A stretch of 64,000 bases of DNA from positions 62,001 to 126,000 of the forward strand of contig NZ_CP102386.1 of NCBI RefSeq assembly GCF_024628865.1, given 5' to 3'. The translations under genes were made by a program, and so were the position numbers. Source of the stretch: Sphingopyxis sp. DBS4 (lineage in GTDB: Bacteria; Pseudomonadota; Alphaproteobacteria; Sphingomonadales; Sphingomonadaceae). The notes beneath the pieces were generated by a model, which saw only the letters and a list, made by a program, of their open reading frames with translations, did no database searches and was not told the origin of the DNA. Shown in pieces: positions 1 to 7,871 of the stretch (the first letter of the stretch is position 1; each line of letters starts with the position of its first letter).

Positions 1-1233
1 GTCAGGGAGGAAGCGCAAGGCCTGGGCGTTGGTGTTGAAGACCGCGCGGATCGATTCCGCCATGCGCGCAGCTTCCGGCGCGGTCAGCGGGTCTGCGATG
101 GTATTGGCGAGGAAGCGGTGAACGCGCTTCAGGTCGGCGGTCATCAGGTTCTCGGACAGCGCGAGATTGGTAGTCTGTCCGCGCTCCATCAAGCGGATGC
201 ACATCTCGATGAAGAGGGTGCGCGCGGCGAGCGCCCAGAAGGGCTCGGACGAACCACCATCCGACGGTATCAGGGCAGCCGCCGCCGCGGTGAACTCGCT
301 GTGCGTGCGGCAGTCGTTGAAGATCGACCAGGCCGGGCAGCGCGCGTCCATGGGATTGAGGATCGTGTCGCGCGCGGGATCGTAGAAGGCTTCGACATAG
401 GCGCCGGTGAGGTCGAAGATGACGGCGGTGTCCTGGCGCTCGCGCATCTGCGTCACGAGGCTCCTGAGCTCGGTGGTCTTGCCCGAGCCGGTGGTGCCGA
501 TGAGCATGACGTGGGACTGCTCGGTCCGATGCGGAAAGGGCACGCCGGCAAGCGTGTAAGGATGATGGATTCCCGCCCCCTTCCGCTTGCCGAAAGGAAG
601 GCGGAGGACCTGGGCAGGGGACATGCCGGGGAAGAGATCGCGCGCCTCCTCCTCGAACTTCTCGAGATTGTGCTGGCTGATCTCGGCCTGAAGGATGTCG
701 CGGGCCACGAGCATCGCCCCGCGTTCGTGCCGTTCCTGAAGGATCGAACGCCCCCGCCGATGCGACAGATCGACGAACCAGATGGCCACCGGAATGGTCA
801 CGAAGATCGAGATGAGAAAGGCTCCCAGGAGACCGCGCATCGCGGTGCTCCAAGCCTTGATGACTTCGGGGATATAAGGGACTGCCTGCATCACCGTTCG
901 CATGATGTCGCCGCTCGGCAGCGTGACGTTGACGCGTTTGTTTGGATCGAGGTCGATCCAGTTCCAGAGCGTCGCGTAGACCTTCATGCAGACGAGCTGG
1001 AAACCGTGCTCGTCGAGCTTGATCGACATGATGATGAACCAGGCACCGAGGAAGGCGAAGAACCAGAGGATGAAAGGCAGTTTCGCACCCGAGAACCACA
1101 TGAGCATCTCATGGGTGATGAGCTGGCTGCCGCGGGTGAAATTGCCTGAGTTGCGCTGCACTTTGCCACGCGCGCTGTGATGGGTCAGCGGGATGGCTCT
1201 GCCATCGGTGCGGATGTCGTCCTTACGCGCCAT
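1..1233 (-). CDS. traD: TraD-like type IV coupling protein, 3' end beyond the window
   Basis: Coupling ATPase that brings the relaxase-DNA complex to the conjugative type IV secretion channel in the inner membrane. About 411 N-terminal residues are present and the frame stays open to the window edge. Hydrophobic segments near residues 50-67 and 120-140 fit the two-helix membrane anchor of this family. A Walker A motif GTTGSGKTT lies near residues 246-254, with the lysine codon at 478-480. The ATG at 1231-1233 overlaps the end of the upstream small gene by 11 nt, so the two are probably translated together. The N-terminal layout suggests the F/SXT-type TraD group. The relaxase gene, normally nearby, would have to lie outside the window. 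Confidence 0.88.
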   Translation of the reverse strand, partial: MARKDDIRTDGRAIPLTHHSARGKVQRNSGNFTRGSQLITHEMLMWFSGAKLPFILWFFAFLGAWFIIMSIKLDEHGFQLVCMKVYATLWNWIDLDPNKRVNVTLPSGDIMRTVMQAVPYIPEVIKAWSTAMRGLLGAFLISIFVTIPVAIWFVDLSHRRGRSILQERHERGAMLVARDILQAEISQHNLEKFEEEARDLFPGMSPAQVLRLPFGKRKGAGIHHPYTLAGVPFPHRTEQSHVMLIGTTGSGKTTELRSLVTQMRERQDTAVIFDLTGAYVEAFYDPARDTILNPMDARCPAWSIFNDCRTHSEFTAAAAALIPSDGGSSEPFWALAARTLFIEMCIRLMERGQTTNLALSENLMTADLKRVHRFLANTIADPLTAPEAARMAESIRAVFNTNAQALRFLPD

Positions 1234-1513
1234 GGTAGAGCTCCAGGCGCTTGTCGGTTTCCGCGATGATACGGTCGCGATATTCGGGAAATTGTTCGCG
1301 GATGATGATGTCGAGCGCGAGGTGCTGGAACTCGCCGATCCGTGCGATACGGCGCTGACTGGAGGTCAGCAGCTGGCCGGATGACAGGAAGTTGTCGACG
1401 GCCGCGCGGAGCAGGTCGGTCAGCGTGCAACCACGTTCGGTAGCAAGCTCGACGAGGCGATCATATTTGCTCCGGTCGAGGCGGACCGTGCAATGCTTGT
1501 TGGGGGTCGTCAA
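1223..1513 (-). CDS. Small ribbon-helix-helix-like protein upstream of traD
   Basis: A 96-residue protein. Its N-terminus (HCTVRLDRSKYDRLVELA, then a helix with TLTDLLRAAVDNFL) matches the beta strand plus two-helix pattern of ribbon-helix-helix DNA-binding proteins; the C-terminal half is helical and charged. I chose the TTG start at 1511-1513 because AGGAGG sits six bases upstream. It overlaps traD by 11 nt, so it is probably an accessory conjugation or auxiliary relaxosome protein, or a local repressor. The fold is read from sequence pattern; the role is inferred from context. Confidence 0.75.
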   Translation of the reverse strand: MTTPNKHCTVRLDRSKYDRLVELATERGCTLTDLLRAAVDNFLSSGQLLTSSQRRIARIGEFQHLALDIIIREQFPEYRDRIIAETDKRLELYHGA

Positions 1514-2065
1514 ACCAGGCCTCCTAGCAGGGAGGCTGGTGGGGTCTCAGAAACCGATCCGTCTTATAGCGCAGCCGCGCCAGGAGGGCAAGGAAGTCGC
1601 GAGCGACGGGCGCGCTGTGTTCTGACGTAACACGCTGAAATGGCGGATTTTAGCGGTGCTTTCCGCCTCTCGGATGCTGTCCCACAGCAGCACACAGACC
1701 TGGGTGCCACTAACCTATTGGGATCGCTGTCAAAGTCCATGCACCCTGGTGCGTTCGGTGTGCTGCTCTGTACCAGGGCAGATCTCCACCCTCGGGTCGT
1801 CATGTGACACAGATGGTCTGGGATGAAAAATGCCTTCGGTGGGGCGCCTCGCCGTCCTTTGGACGGAACGGCGTGCAAGGCGTGATTACGCGAAGCGAGA
1901 CTGCCAGTCTGCGCGTCTTAGCGTTGTGAACGACGCTGATGGAATTTGTTTGCACGAGGAAAAATGCACCGAAAAACATCGGCGACGTTCCGCTTTCGAG
2001 GCCGGTCGCGAGAGGCTATAGTGTCGCGGTTCATAGCCCGATCAGCGTGAACCAAGAGGCCCTTC
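1514..2065. other. 552-bp intergenic region between divergent transfer genes; candidate oriT or promoter region
   Basis: No convincing gene is seen here. The region separates the traD unit (minus strand) from a small plus-strand gene, so it must hold both promoters. It contains an inverted repeat CCCTGGT (1744-1750) / ACCAGGG (1772-1778) with a 21-nt spacer, and a GCCTCC/GGAGGC hairpin at 1519-1536 that covers the ribosome binding site of the minus-strand gene. Position next to a coupling-protein gene and inverted repeats would suit an origin of transfer, but I recognise no nic consensus. Confidence 0.35.
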
Positions 2066-2284
2066 ATGGCACGTACATTGGAACAGGAAAGAGCCGCGAT
2101 CGAAAAGGATGTCCGCAAGCTCGAAGAGCGGCGGCAAAGACTGGAAGAGAAGGAACGCGAGGCGGCCATTCAGGCCATCGAGAAGACCGGTCTTCTCAAG
2201 CTCGAGACAAAACGGTTGGGGAACCTGCTCGGCCGAATTCGGAGCCTCGGGATAGACGAAGTGGAAAAGCGCCTGACCGCGTGA
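2066..2284 (+). CDS. Small coiled-coil protein, TraC/DUF6437-like
   Basis: A 72-residue, highly charged protein. Residues 5-35 are a continuous E/K/R-rich helix with coiled-coil character, followed by a hydrophobic helix and an ending GIDEVEKRLTA. Size and layout resemble small proteins next to coupling-protein or relaxase genes on alphaproteobacterial plasmids (TraC/TraD of Ti plasmids, DUF6437), which act as accessory DNA-processing proteins. It is one of the few plus-strand backbone genes, divergent from traD, and ends just before two strong hairpins. The family match is from memory of sequence style. Confidence 0.6.
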   Translation: MARTLEQERAAIEKDVRKLEERRQRLEEKEREAAIQAIEKTGLLKLETKRLGNLLGRIRSLGIDEVEKRLTA

Positions 2285-2294
2285 ACAGCCCCCG

Positions 2295-2348
2295 CCGCGA
2301 GCATGCTCGCGGCACGGACATGGAGGGCTCGATGCCCTCCATGTCCGT
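2295..2348. terminator. Double hairpin, likely bidirectional terminator
   Basis: Two adjacent perfect inverted repeats lie between convergent genes. The first is an 18-bp palindrome CCGCGAGCATGCTCGCGG (2295-2312). The second has 15-bp arms (2314-2328 and 2334-2348) around the loop TCGAT. A run of six A follows at about 2364-2369. This suits termination of the plus-strand small gene and of the minus-strand gene ending at 2402. Confidence 0.7.
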
Positions 2349-2401
2349 TCTGACCCCACAGCAAAAAAGGGGAGAGGCGTTGCCGCCCCTCCCCGTCTGT
2401 C

Positions 2402-2626
2402 TCAGAATTCGTCAAGCCGTCCGCCCGGCACGCTGTGGACGATCCGGTCTATGATCATCATCGGCAGCGCGCCGTAATCGCCCTCGTCAATGGTGATGTA
2501 GCCGGCCTCCTCGTCCGCCACGACATGCTGGTCGAAGTAGCTGTGAAGCGCGCGGCGTTCGGCATTCGCGATGGCGGCGAAGAAGGCGGCGTTGTCGGCG
2601 GCGGCGCTGGTCGAGATGATCTGCAT
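2402..2626 (-). CDS. Hypothetical protein, 74 aa
   Basis: The start ATG (2624-2626) has AGGAG seven bases upstream. The protein is short and acidic. Its middle (VVADEEAGYITIDEGDYGALPMMIID) reads as regular coding sequence, and it ends with RLDEF. I do not recognise a domain. It is the first of four backbone genes preceded by the repeated inverted-repeat leader element and probably belongs to the same co-regulated set as ssb. Confidence 0.65.
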   Translation of the reverse strand: MQIISTSAAADNAAFFAAIANAERRALHSYFDQHVVADEEAGYITIDEGDYGALPMMIIDRIVHSVPGGRLDEF

Positions 2627-2631
2627 GATAG

Positions 2632-2800
2632 GCTCCTGTCGGTCTTGAATGACAGGAGCGGCGCGTCGGGCGGCCGAGGCCGGGTCAAGGATCGCGAAGC
2701 GACCGCGTGAGCGGCGGTGGGGGTCACGATTTTCTTCGGCGGCCGCCGACGCCGAAGGACAAGCGCCGCGCTCGATCCGCCGAAGAAAATGGTGGGGCCC
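2632..2800 (-). promoter_or_regulatory. Leader element A, inverted repeats upstream of the 74-aa gene
   Basis: Nearest the gene is a hairpin with 9-bp arms GCTCCTGTC (2632-2640) / GACAGGAGC (2651-2659); the second arm strand carries the gene's ribosome binding site complement. About 100 nt upstream of the start is a perfect 14-bp inverted repeat ATTTTCTTCGGCGG (2729-2742) / CCGCCGAAGAAAAT (2777-2790), flanked by G-runs. Its ATTTT...AAAAT core and flanking GGGG match elements B, C and D. It is probably a regulatory leader. The remaining stretch to 2994 holds no gene that I can see. Confidence 0.5.
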
Positions 2801-2994
2801 CGCCGTCCTTGAGGCGGGCTCGGGCGTCCGACATAATGGGAAGTCTGTGAGAGATGTTTCCTCTCGTCGGGAGACCCCGGCAAGGCGTAGCTGCGTGCGG
2901 ACCGACGGGTCCGCGCGGCACGCGAGCGAGCCGGGACGCGAAGCCTGCGGCAGAAAGAAAAGGGACCGAGCGCGAGGCCCGGTCCCCAATGCCG

Positions 2995-3486
2995 TCAGGG
3001 ATGCCGGCCGCAATGGCAATAGTGCTCATCGATACCGCTGATCGAGCATAGGCCTGGACCGAAGCCGGCCGCCATGACCTCGGGATCGTCGATATAGCCA
3101 AGCTCGGTGGCGATCACGATTGCCTGTGTCCGGAGCGCCGGATCGAGCTTGTCGACGGTCGGCTCCAGCGCTTCCGTGAACCAGCGCTCATACATCTCAT
3201 AGCTGCCGCCGGCGGTCTGGCGCATCATCGCTTTCGAGACTCGATCCGCCTCCTCCCGAAACTGCGCCAGACTATCTGATTGGGTGGCTGCGGACAGCGG
3301 GTCATCTTGCGGAATGTCCGGCTGTGGTGGGCGGTGTTCGGCCGCGACCAGGTATGCCCTGCAGCAGTTCGAACAGCGGGCGCATTCATCGACCTCGTCA
3401 TATTGCTCAGGATCGTAGAGCGTCGCGCAGTACGGGCAGATCGGAGCGTTGAACAGCGCCCGGAGATTGTCGGAAAGATTGTCCAT
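2995..3486 (-). CDS. Hypothetical zinc-ribbon-like protein, 163 aa
   Basis: The chosen start is MDNLSDN (ATG at 3484-3486), because GGAGG lies just upstream; longer starts have no ribosome binding site. Residues about 19-43 contain CPYC followed by CARCSNCC, which looks like a treble-clef or zinc-ribbon metal site. The C-terminus also carries a cysteine/histidine cluster (HYCHCGRHP). The middle is helical and acidic. I do not recognise the family. Leader element B precedes it, placing it with the ssb/DUF2493 group. Confidence 0.7.
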   Translation of the reverse strand: MDNLSDNLRALFNAPICPYCATLYDPEQYDEVDECARCSNCCRAYLVAAEHRPPQPDIPQDDPLSAATQSDSLAQFREEADRVSKAMMRQTAGGSYEMYERWFTEALEPTVDKLDPALRTQAIVIATELGYIDDPEVMAAGFGPGLCSISGIDEHYCHCGRHP

Positions 3487-3523
3487 AAGAGCCTCCATCA
3501 GGATGATGCCGTGCTCCCCATCT

Positions 3524-3657
3524 CTCATCGATGAGGATGGGCTCAGCGGGACGCGGTGTTGAGGCGGTCAGGGACGGCATGGTCGCCGCGTAGCGGGCAG
3601 CGGGGGAACCGATTTTGTTGCCGGGTAGCGGAGCGGAGCGGCGGCAAAATTGGGGGG
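3524..3657 (-). promoter_or_regulatory. Leader element B upstream of the zinc-ribbon gene
   Basis: From the gene outwards it contains the palindrome CTCATCGATGAG (3524-3535), the block GGTCAGGGACGG, then GGGGGAACCGATTTTG (3602-3617) paired imperfectly with CGGCAAAATTGGGGG (3642-3656). The block order and much of the sequence recur in element C (6209-6395) and, more loosely, in element D. The distance from the inverted repeat to the start codon is about 115 nt. Confidence 0.6.
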
Positions 3658-4084
3658 GCCGCTGATCCTTGACGGCCGAGGAACACCCAGCGTCATGCTT
3701 TGGCGATGAAGCCCCGTCTGATGCCGAGATGTGAGAGTGCGCATGCTTGCCTCTTGCCCGGCAAGTCGAACGGGTAACGTCGCAGTAAATCCACCGGCGC
3801 TACGCCTGCGAACAGGGTGCCGCTTGGTTGGTCCTCGGCGCTGTGCTAGGCGCTTCGGTGTGCTGCGAAAACGGCAGCGCCGGGGCTTAAGAACCCTGTC
3901 GAGAACGGCACTCGGTGTGATTTCACGCCGGGGTGCCTGCGCATATGTCCAGGAGCCTCGGCTCTAAAAGCGTAGGCGCATGTCTCGACGTGTTCTTAAG
4001 CCCCGGCTCCCGCGCCTTCGCGCGGGAGCGTTGGGCGGGAATGGCTCTCTCGTTTCCGCCGCGGCGGAGGCAAGGGGAAGTCGG
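3658..4084. other. Non-coding stretch carrying a long inverted repeat
   Basis: I see no gene between element B and the small plus-strand gene at 4085. The notable content is the inverted repeat 3879-4007, listed separately. The rest is ordinary high-GC sequence. Confidence 0.5.
3879..4007. repeat. 129-bp segment bounded by a long inverted repeat (MITE-like or recombination site)
   Basis: GCCGGGGCTTAAGAAC (3879-3894) is repeated in perfect inverted form at 3992-4007. After a short mismatch, a further GTCGAGA matches, giving about 25 paired bases per arm around an interior of roughly 80 bp. The interior has no coding potential. It could be a miniature inverted-repeat element, a recombinase site, or a cruciform/structured RNA. 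No target-site duplication is obvious. Confidence 0.55.
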
Positions 4085-4348
4085 ATGATCAAGCCGGAAG
4101 ATTTGGAGGCATCGGATCGACATTTCGTGGAGCAGGTCATGCTATCGATCCGAATGCTGCGCGGCGAAATTGGGCAAGGCGATGGTGGCGATGCGAGGAT
4201 GCAGCGCGCTTATGCGCTGGTCTTGATGCGCGAGGCTCTGGGCGTGCTCGATTCGATCCGGGACACCGATTGCACCCCGCATTTGCAAATGGCGATCGAC
4301 CGGTTGCTGGGCGCCCCTCGCAATGATCTGTCGCGGGAAATTCATTAA
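4085..4348 (+). CDS. Hypothetical protein, 87 aa
   Basis: The start ATG at 4085 follows a purine-rich AAGGGGAAG stretch. The protein begins MIKPEDLEAS and is helical with regular amphipathic spacing (VEQVMLSIRMLRGEIGQ, then ALVLMREALGVLDSIRDT). I find no recognisable domain. It is convergent with the gene ending at 4351 and only two bases from it. Upstream in-frame codons exist, but they run into the inverted repeat and look non-coding. Confidence 0.55.
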   Translation: MIKPEDLEASDRHFVEQVMLSIRMLRGEIGQGDGGDARMQRAYALVLMREALGVLDSIRDTDCTPHLQMAIDRLLGAPRNDLSREIH

Positions 4349-4350
4349 GA

Positions 4351-4917
4351 TCAGGCCCAGGCGAGGCGGGCATCGTCCGTTCCATCGGCGCTTTCTGCCA
4401 GGCGCTTCAGCCGGGGCAGATACTGTTCGACGCCAAACCGCATCGCGCGCCGTGATGTAGCCGGGTCGGCAATGCGCTCCCTGAGCCGTGAAAGGGCGAT
4501 TTCTCCTACGCTCTCGGGGTCCATGCCCAAGGCTTCGAGAAGCGCATAGGCGTTGCCATAGGCAAGATCGAGTTCAAGCCCGCTATCGGATGTAAGCGCG
4601 ACCCTCATGGTTATTTCGACCGCGCTGGAGTTGTGGTGGACGCAGACCCGGCGGCCACGAAACTGCGCTTCCTCGACCACGCTAATCACCGCCGGATCAT
4701 GGTCGAAGATGGCCGTCACGGCCGCCAGCGCGAGCGGGCAGACCCAGACCTCGAAACTGTCGCCGATGATGTCGTCGGGTTCGATGAGCGCGATGCCGAT
4801 CCGGTCGCCTTCAGCACGAAGAACGCGGCGCAGCGAGGCGAGTTGGCGGGCAGTGATGACGGCAAGCGGTGCGAGGGTATCGTCGGCAGGAACGGCGATG
4901 CGAAAGAGGATGGACAT
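4351..4917 (-). CDS. Hypothetical protein, 188 aa
   Basis: The start ATG at 4915-4917 has AGGAGA six bases upstream. The sequence opens MSILFRIAVPADDTLAPL and looks like a globular alpha/beta protein, with a predicted beta hairpin at FEVWVCPLALAAVTAIFD and a C-terminal helical region rich in R and L. I do not recognise the family. It lies downstream of the DUF2493 gene, is separated from it by terminators, and has its own G/A-rich leader motif, so it is probably transcribed separately. Confidence 0.7.
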   Translation of the reverse strand: MSILFRIAVPADDTLAPLAVITARQLASLRRVLRAEGDRIGIALIEPDDIIGDSFEVWVCPLALAAVTAIFDHDPAVISVVEEAQFRGRRVCVHHNSSAVEITMRVALTSDSGLELDLAYGNAYALLEALGMDPESVGEIALSRLRERIADPATSRRAMRFGVEQYLPRLKRLAESADGTDDARLAWA

Positions 4918-4942
4918 GACTTTGTCTCCTTGGGCAAACCAC

Positions 4943-4969
4943 CTCTCTTTCATCCCCCTTCCCTTTGGA
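4943..4969 (-). promoter_or_regulatory. G/A-rich leader motif (copy 1)
   Basis: On the minus strand this reads AAAGGGAAGGGGGATGAAAG, about 30-50 nt upstream of the 188-aa gene. It is one of ten similar motifs in the same position and orientation relative to minus-strand backbone genes. Confidence 0.5.
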
Positions 4970-5010
4970 GCCCCAGGGTTCGGTGGCATGGACGGGCATG
5001 TGCTTGTCGG

Positions 5011-5094
5011 CGCCGCGCGGGGGTTCGATGCCCCCGTGCGGCGCGTGGAGCCAAGAGAAGGGAAGAGAGGCCCCGGCGTCCGCCGGGGCCTCTC
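5011..5094 (-). terminator. Two strong hairpins after the DUF2493 gene
   Basis: The first hairpin downstream of the stop has 14-bp arms GAGAGGCCCCGGCG / CGCCGGGGCCTCTC (5065-5094). The second has 13-bp arms with one mismatch at 5011-5023 / 5031-5043 around a TTCGATG loop. Position directly after the stop codon at 5104 supports transcription termination. Confidence 0.7.
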
Positions 5095-5103
5095 CAAGGC
5101 GCG

Positions 5104-6183
5104 TCACCGACGACGCTGGCCACCGCCATTCACCATCGCGGCGTAGTAATCGTCCTGCGTCCAGGAATCGTATTCGTCGCGGGACTTGGAAGCATTCGCC
5201 TTGGACTGGACTTGCCGCGTCTTCGAACTCTGATCGAGCTTCACGACGTGAAGCGGGACGCCGGCCTGCCGCAGCTTCTGCGCGAGGTTCATCTGGATGC
5301 CCGACCCTTCGCAGATGACTGCTTCGACCGGCTTGAGTGCCAGCAGGCGATCGTTGCGGACGAAGGCGGCCTTGGCGCCGAGGCGGCGATCCAGCCGGAA
5401 CAGGATGACCTTCACGCCGCGCGCTGCCGCCCAGGCCTGGGCGATCGCGTCGCAGCCTTTGGTCTGCGCGGTGGTCGCGAGGATCATTTCCGGCACGCGG
5501 GCCTTGATCGAGTCGAGACCGCGCCAGAGCATCTCGTGGTCGTCCCAGACCTGACCGCCGGAGAAGGCGACGACGGGACCTTCGGGCGCGAACTGCTCGC
5601 GGCGCTCGCGAATTCGGGAAGCGAGATAGTCGCGGGCATCGATCATCGAGGCGGTGACCCCTCGGGAAACCCGGCTGCCGCGGGTCGGCGAGTAGGGGCG
5701 GCCAGTCTCGACGCGATAGACTTCGGCGGCATGGTCGCGCATGCATTCCATCGCATCGCGGCATCCCTGCAGCGACTGACACAGCAGCTGCGCCTCTTCG
5801 AGCTGCGAGGCGTAAATCTCGCTCGGATCGAAGCTGCGGGCGAGATCTCCAAGCTCCTTGGCTGCGTCGTCCTCGCGGTCGTTGATGCGCTTGGCGACGA
5901 CATGGAAGCTGTTGACGAAGCCCCAGGCGAGATCGCTCGCGAAAGGCTCGAGCCGCGTGTCGCGAAACACGTCGAACAGCGTCGCCATCACCATTTCCAC
6001 CGCTGCGCGGGCTTGCTCGGGATCGGGCATCTCGCGTTGCTCGGTCTCGTCGACGGGCGACAGCTTGGCGCGTTCGTCGTGCTCGATGAAAGCACCCTCG
6101 TAGATTGAACTCCGGCCGTGATGGCCGGTTTCGCCGGCGATGAAGCTGGCGAGGTCGGCGAAGTTCGTGAAAGACTTGGTCAT
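5104..6183 (-). CDS. DUF2493 (SLOG/YAcAr-like) domain protein, 359 aa
   Basis: The start MTKSF (ATG 6181-6183) has GGAGG five bases upstream. The N-terminal 190 residues are mostly helical. From residue about 203, VVAFSGGQVWDD begins a Rossmann-like domain of the DUF2493/SLOG type, including ILATTAQTKGCDAIAQ and an acidic VICEGSGIQ segment. SLOG-fold proteins bind nucleotides or nucleotide-derived ligands. This family is common on alphaproteobacterial conjugative plasmids, but its role there is not established. Leader element C lies upstream and terminators lie downstream, so it is a single-gene unit. Confidence 0.82.
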   Translation of the reverse strand: MTKSFTNFADLASFIAGETGHHGRSSIYEGAFIEHDERAKLSPVDETEQREMPDPEQARAAVEMVMATLFDVFRDTRLEPFASDLAWGFVNSFHVVAKRINDREDDAAKELGDLARSFDPSEIYASQLEEAQLLCQSLQGCRDAMECMRDHAAEVYRVETGRPYSPTRGSRVSRGVTASMIDARDYLASRIRERREQFAPEGPVVAFSGGQVWDDHEMLWRGLDSIKARVPEMILATTAQTKGCDAIAQAWAAARGVKVILFRLDRRLGAKAAFVRNDRLLALKPVEAVICEGSGIQMNLAQKLRQAGVPLHVVKLDQSSKTRQVQSKANASKSRDEYDSWTQDDYYAAMVNGGGQRRR

Positions 6184-6208
6184 GTGAGCCTCCATGGCGT
6201 TTTTGCTG

Positions 6209-6395
6209 TCTCATCCCCTCGGATGAGACCTGGCTCAGGGCATGCGGTGGTCAGGGAGGTCAGGCACGTTAACCGGGAAGCCGGCCGCAGGGCCGGACCC
6301 CGGTTAACGCCGCGCCAACGGGGAGTGGGGGAACCGATTTTGTCGGGGTTGCCGGGACGCGTCAGCGGCGCGGCGGCGCCGTCAAAATTGGGGGG
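6209..6395 (-). promoter_or_regulatory. Leader element C upstream of the DUF2493 gene
   Basis: It contains the hairpin TCTCATC...GATGAGA (6209-6228), the block GGTCAGGGAGG, a very strong nested hairpin with arms GTTAACCGGG (6268-6277) / CCCGGTTAAC (6299-6308), then GGGGGAACCGATTTTGTCG (6328-6346) opposite GTCAAAATTGGGGGG (6381-6395). Order and sequence closely parallel element B, and the inverted repeat again sits about 145 nt from the start codon. Confidence 0.6.
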
Positions 6396-6853
6396 ACCGC
6401 TCATGCTCGACGGACCGCCAACCCCGCATGCCACACTAGGCAGACACAAGAGAGGAATAGGGGTGTAAAACCTCACCGGCGAGGACAACCGCAAGCGGGA
6501 TCGTGACCCGGACGGGCGGAGACGAGGCGCAGGCCTCGGCTCCGTGAGGTTAGCCGGGGACCGCGCGCATGCGCGGGCGGCGGCTTAGCGAATAGAGCCC
6601 CGGTCCCGTCCTTCTGCCTTGGCGAAGGACGGGATGCGCCAACCATCCGTGCCGCCGCCCCATCCCCATGCTGCGCCATGCCGCAACCGGGAGCGTAGCG
6701 CCCCGAGATCAGACATATGGGCAATATCCTGCGAGCCAATCCGCTCGTGCCGGCAGGGCCTTCGGCATCGCGGCTTCCGCCGTGCGAGGGGTGGTCACGC
6801 CGGCGCCCGGGACATGACTGGCGCCCGTCCCGGGCATTCGACGTCGGCAGCGA
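6396..6853. other. Non-coding stretch with a terminator-like hairpin
   Basis: No convincing gene is present. A perfect 10-bp hairpin CCCGTCCTTC (6605-6614) / GAAGGACGGG (6624-6633) may end transcription of the minus-strand gene that stops at 6854. The rest is high-GC sequence without further recognisable structure. Confidence 0.45.
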
Positions 6854-7456
6854 TCAGACGGGGCCGATCCAGTCCGCAGCCTCACGCCACCCAAGGATGT
6901 CGCTGCCACTGTCGGAGACGGCGTCGTTCGAAATGTCGCGCCACGGCGAGCGCGGCCGATAGGTCGGCATGTATCGAGCGGTCATCAGCTCGAAGGTCGC
7001 GCAGCTATAGCCGCTGAGGCGAATGGCAAGCACCGGCTGATTCTCCGAAGGAAGATCGAAGAAGACCGAGGTGAAGCCGGACGGAAGCGGCCGGATCGTC
7101 GCATCGATCATCGTGCGCGCCAACCGAAGCTCGAGTTCGCCGGCATCGCTGCTCCAGGGATGCGCGTCGATATCATACAGATCGTCGCTGCCGGCGGCGC
7201 GCACACAGGAGAATTCCCCCGACCAGCAACGGCTGTCCGGGTGCAGGGCCGTGACCTCTGCGGGAAGACTGGCATCGCCGGTCTCCGAGCGGAGCCAGTC
7301 GGCAAGGGCCGGCGTGAGCCGGCCCGAGAGCTTGCGCGCGCGAACCGGCGCCGCGTCGAGTTCGGGAAACTCGACGAGCCACCAGGCGAGGCGGTGATGG
7401 AGAAGGACGCCGTAGCAATGCTCTACGGCGTGTCTGGGGGCGGGCTGTGTGGCCAT
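6854..7456 (-). CDS. Hypothetical protein, 200 aa
   Basis: The start ATG at 7454-7456 has AAGGA upstream. The protein looks like a compact alpha/beta domain with aromatic, acidic segments (CYGVLLHHRLAWWLVEFPELDA near the N-terminus; DDLYDIDAHPWSSDAGELELRLA in the middle) and ends in LGWREAADWIGPV. I recognise no catalytic motif or family. It lies 32 nt downstream of the 109-aa gene, which is downstream of ssb, so the three probably form one operon. Confidence 0.7.
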   Translation of the reverse strand: MATQPAPRHAVEHCYGVLLHHRLAWWLVEFPELDAAPVRARKLSGRLTPALADWLRSETGDASLPAEVTALHPDSRCWSGEFSCVRAAGSDDLYDIDAHPWSSDAGELELRLARTMIDATIRPLPSGFTSVFFDLPSENQPVLAIRLSGYSCATFELMTARYMPTYRPRSPWRDISNDAVSDSGSDILGWREAADWIGPV

Positions 7457-7488
7457 GAGCGGAATCCTTGCTTGAGCGGAAGGACGGG

Positions 7489-7818
7489 TCAGTGAACTGA
7501 CCCGTCATGCGCGAAGATGGCATCGGGGCTGATCAGCTGGTGCTCGCCGGCGACCAGCGACCAGGCCGCGGCGAGGTCGTCGTAATATTCGCTATCGACG
7601 ATCGCATCGGCACTGGCTTCGCCGAACTGGGCTTCTTCGAACGCGCGGACGTGGGCCGCGTCGGCGGCTTCGGCAATCGCCTGGGCGAGGCGTGCGGCGA
7701 TCTCGTAGCGGTTGAGGCGGTCTGCCGCACGCCGGATGCGGTCGACCATGGCGGGGTTCGTGGTCTCGATGCCGTGGGCAATGCCGGCGATCTCATCGAA
7801 GGTGGCGAGATGGAACAT
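7489..7818 (-). CDS. Hypothetical protein, 109 aa
   Basis: An almost wholly helical, acidic protein (MFHLATFDEIAGIAHGIETT at the N-terminus, then alanine-rich helices). It has no recognisable motif. It lies 53 nt downstream of ssb and 32 nt upstream of the 200-aa gene in the same direction. A GC-rich hairpin between it and ssb may weaken read-through. Confidence 0.68.
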   Translation of the reverse strand: MFHLATFDEIAGIAHGIETTNPAMVDRIRRAADRLNRYEIAARLAQAIAEAADAAHVRAFEEAQFGEASADAIVDSEYYDDLAAAWSLVAGEHQLISPDAIFAHDGSVH

Positions 7819-7871
7819 TGTGCTCTCCGTGGAAATGAGGAGGGCGGTCGCTGACGGCCGCCCGTCAGGGA

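Noticed and set aside
118..1149. Long plus-strand frame opposite traD
   Set aside because: Antisense of the traD gene, whose minus-strand frame has membrane segments and a Walker A motif. The plus-strand protein has no domain.
1564..1878. Open frame in the region upstream of traD
   Set aside because: No ribosome binding site and R/C/S-rich composition; more likely part of a promoter or oriT region.
4633..6108. Long plus-strand frame opposite the 188-aa and DUF2493 genes
   Set aside because: It runs across two real minus-strand genes with ribosome binding sites and has a typical antisense composition (rich in R, G, H and D).
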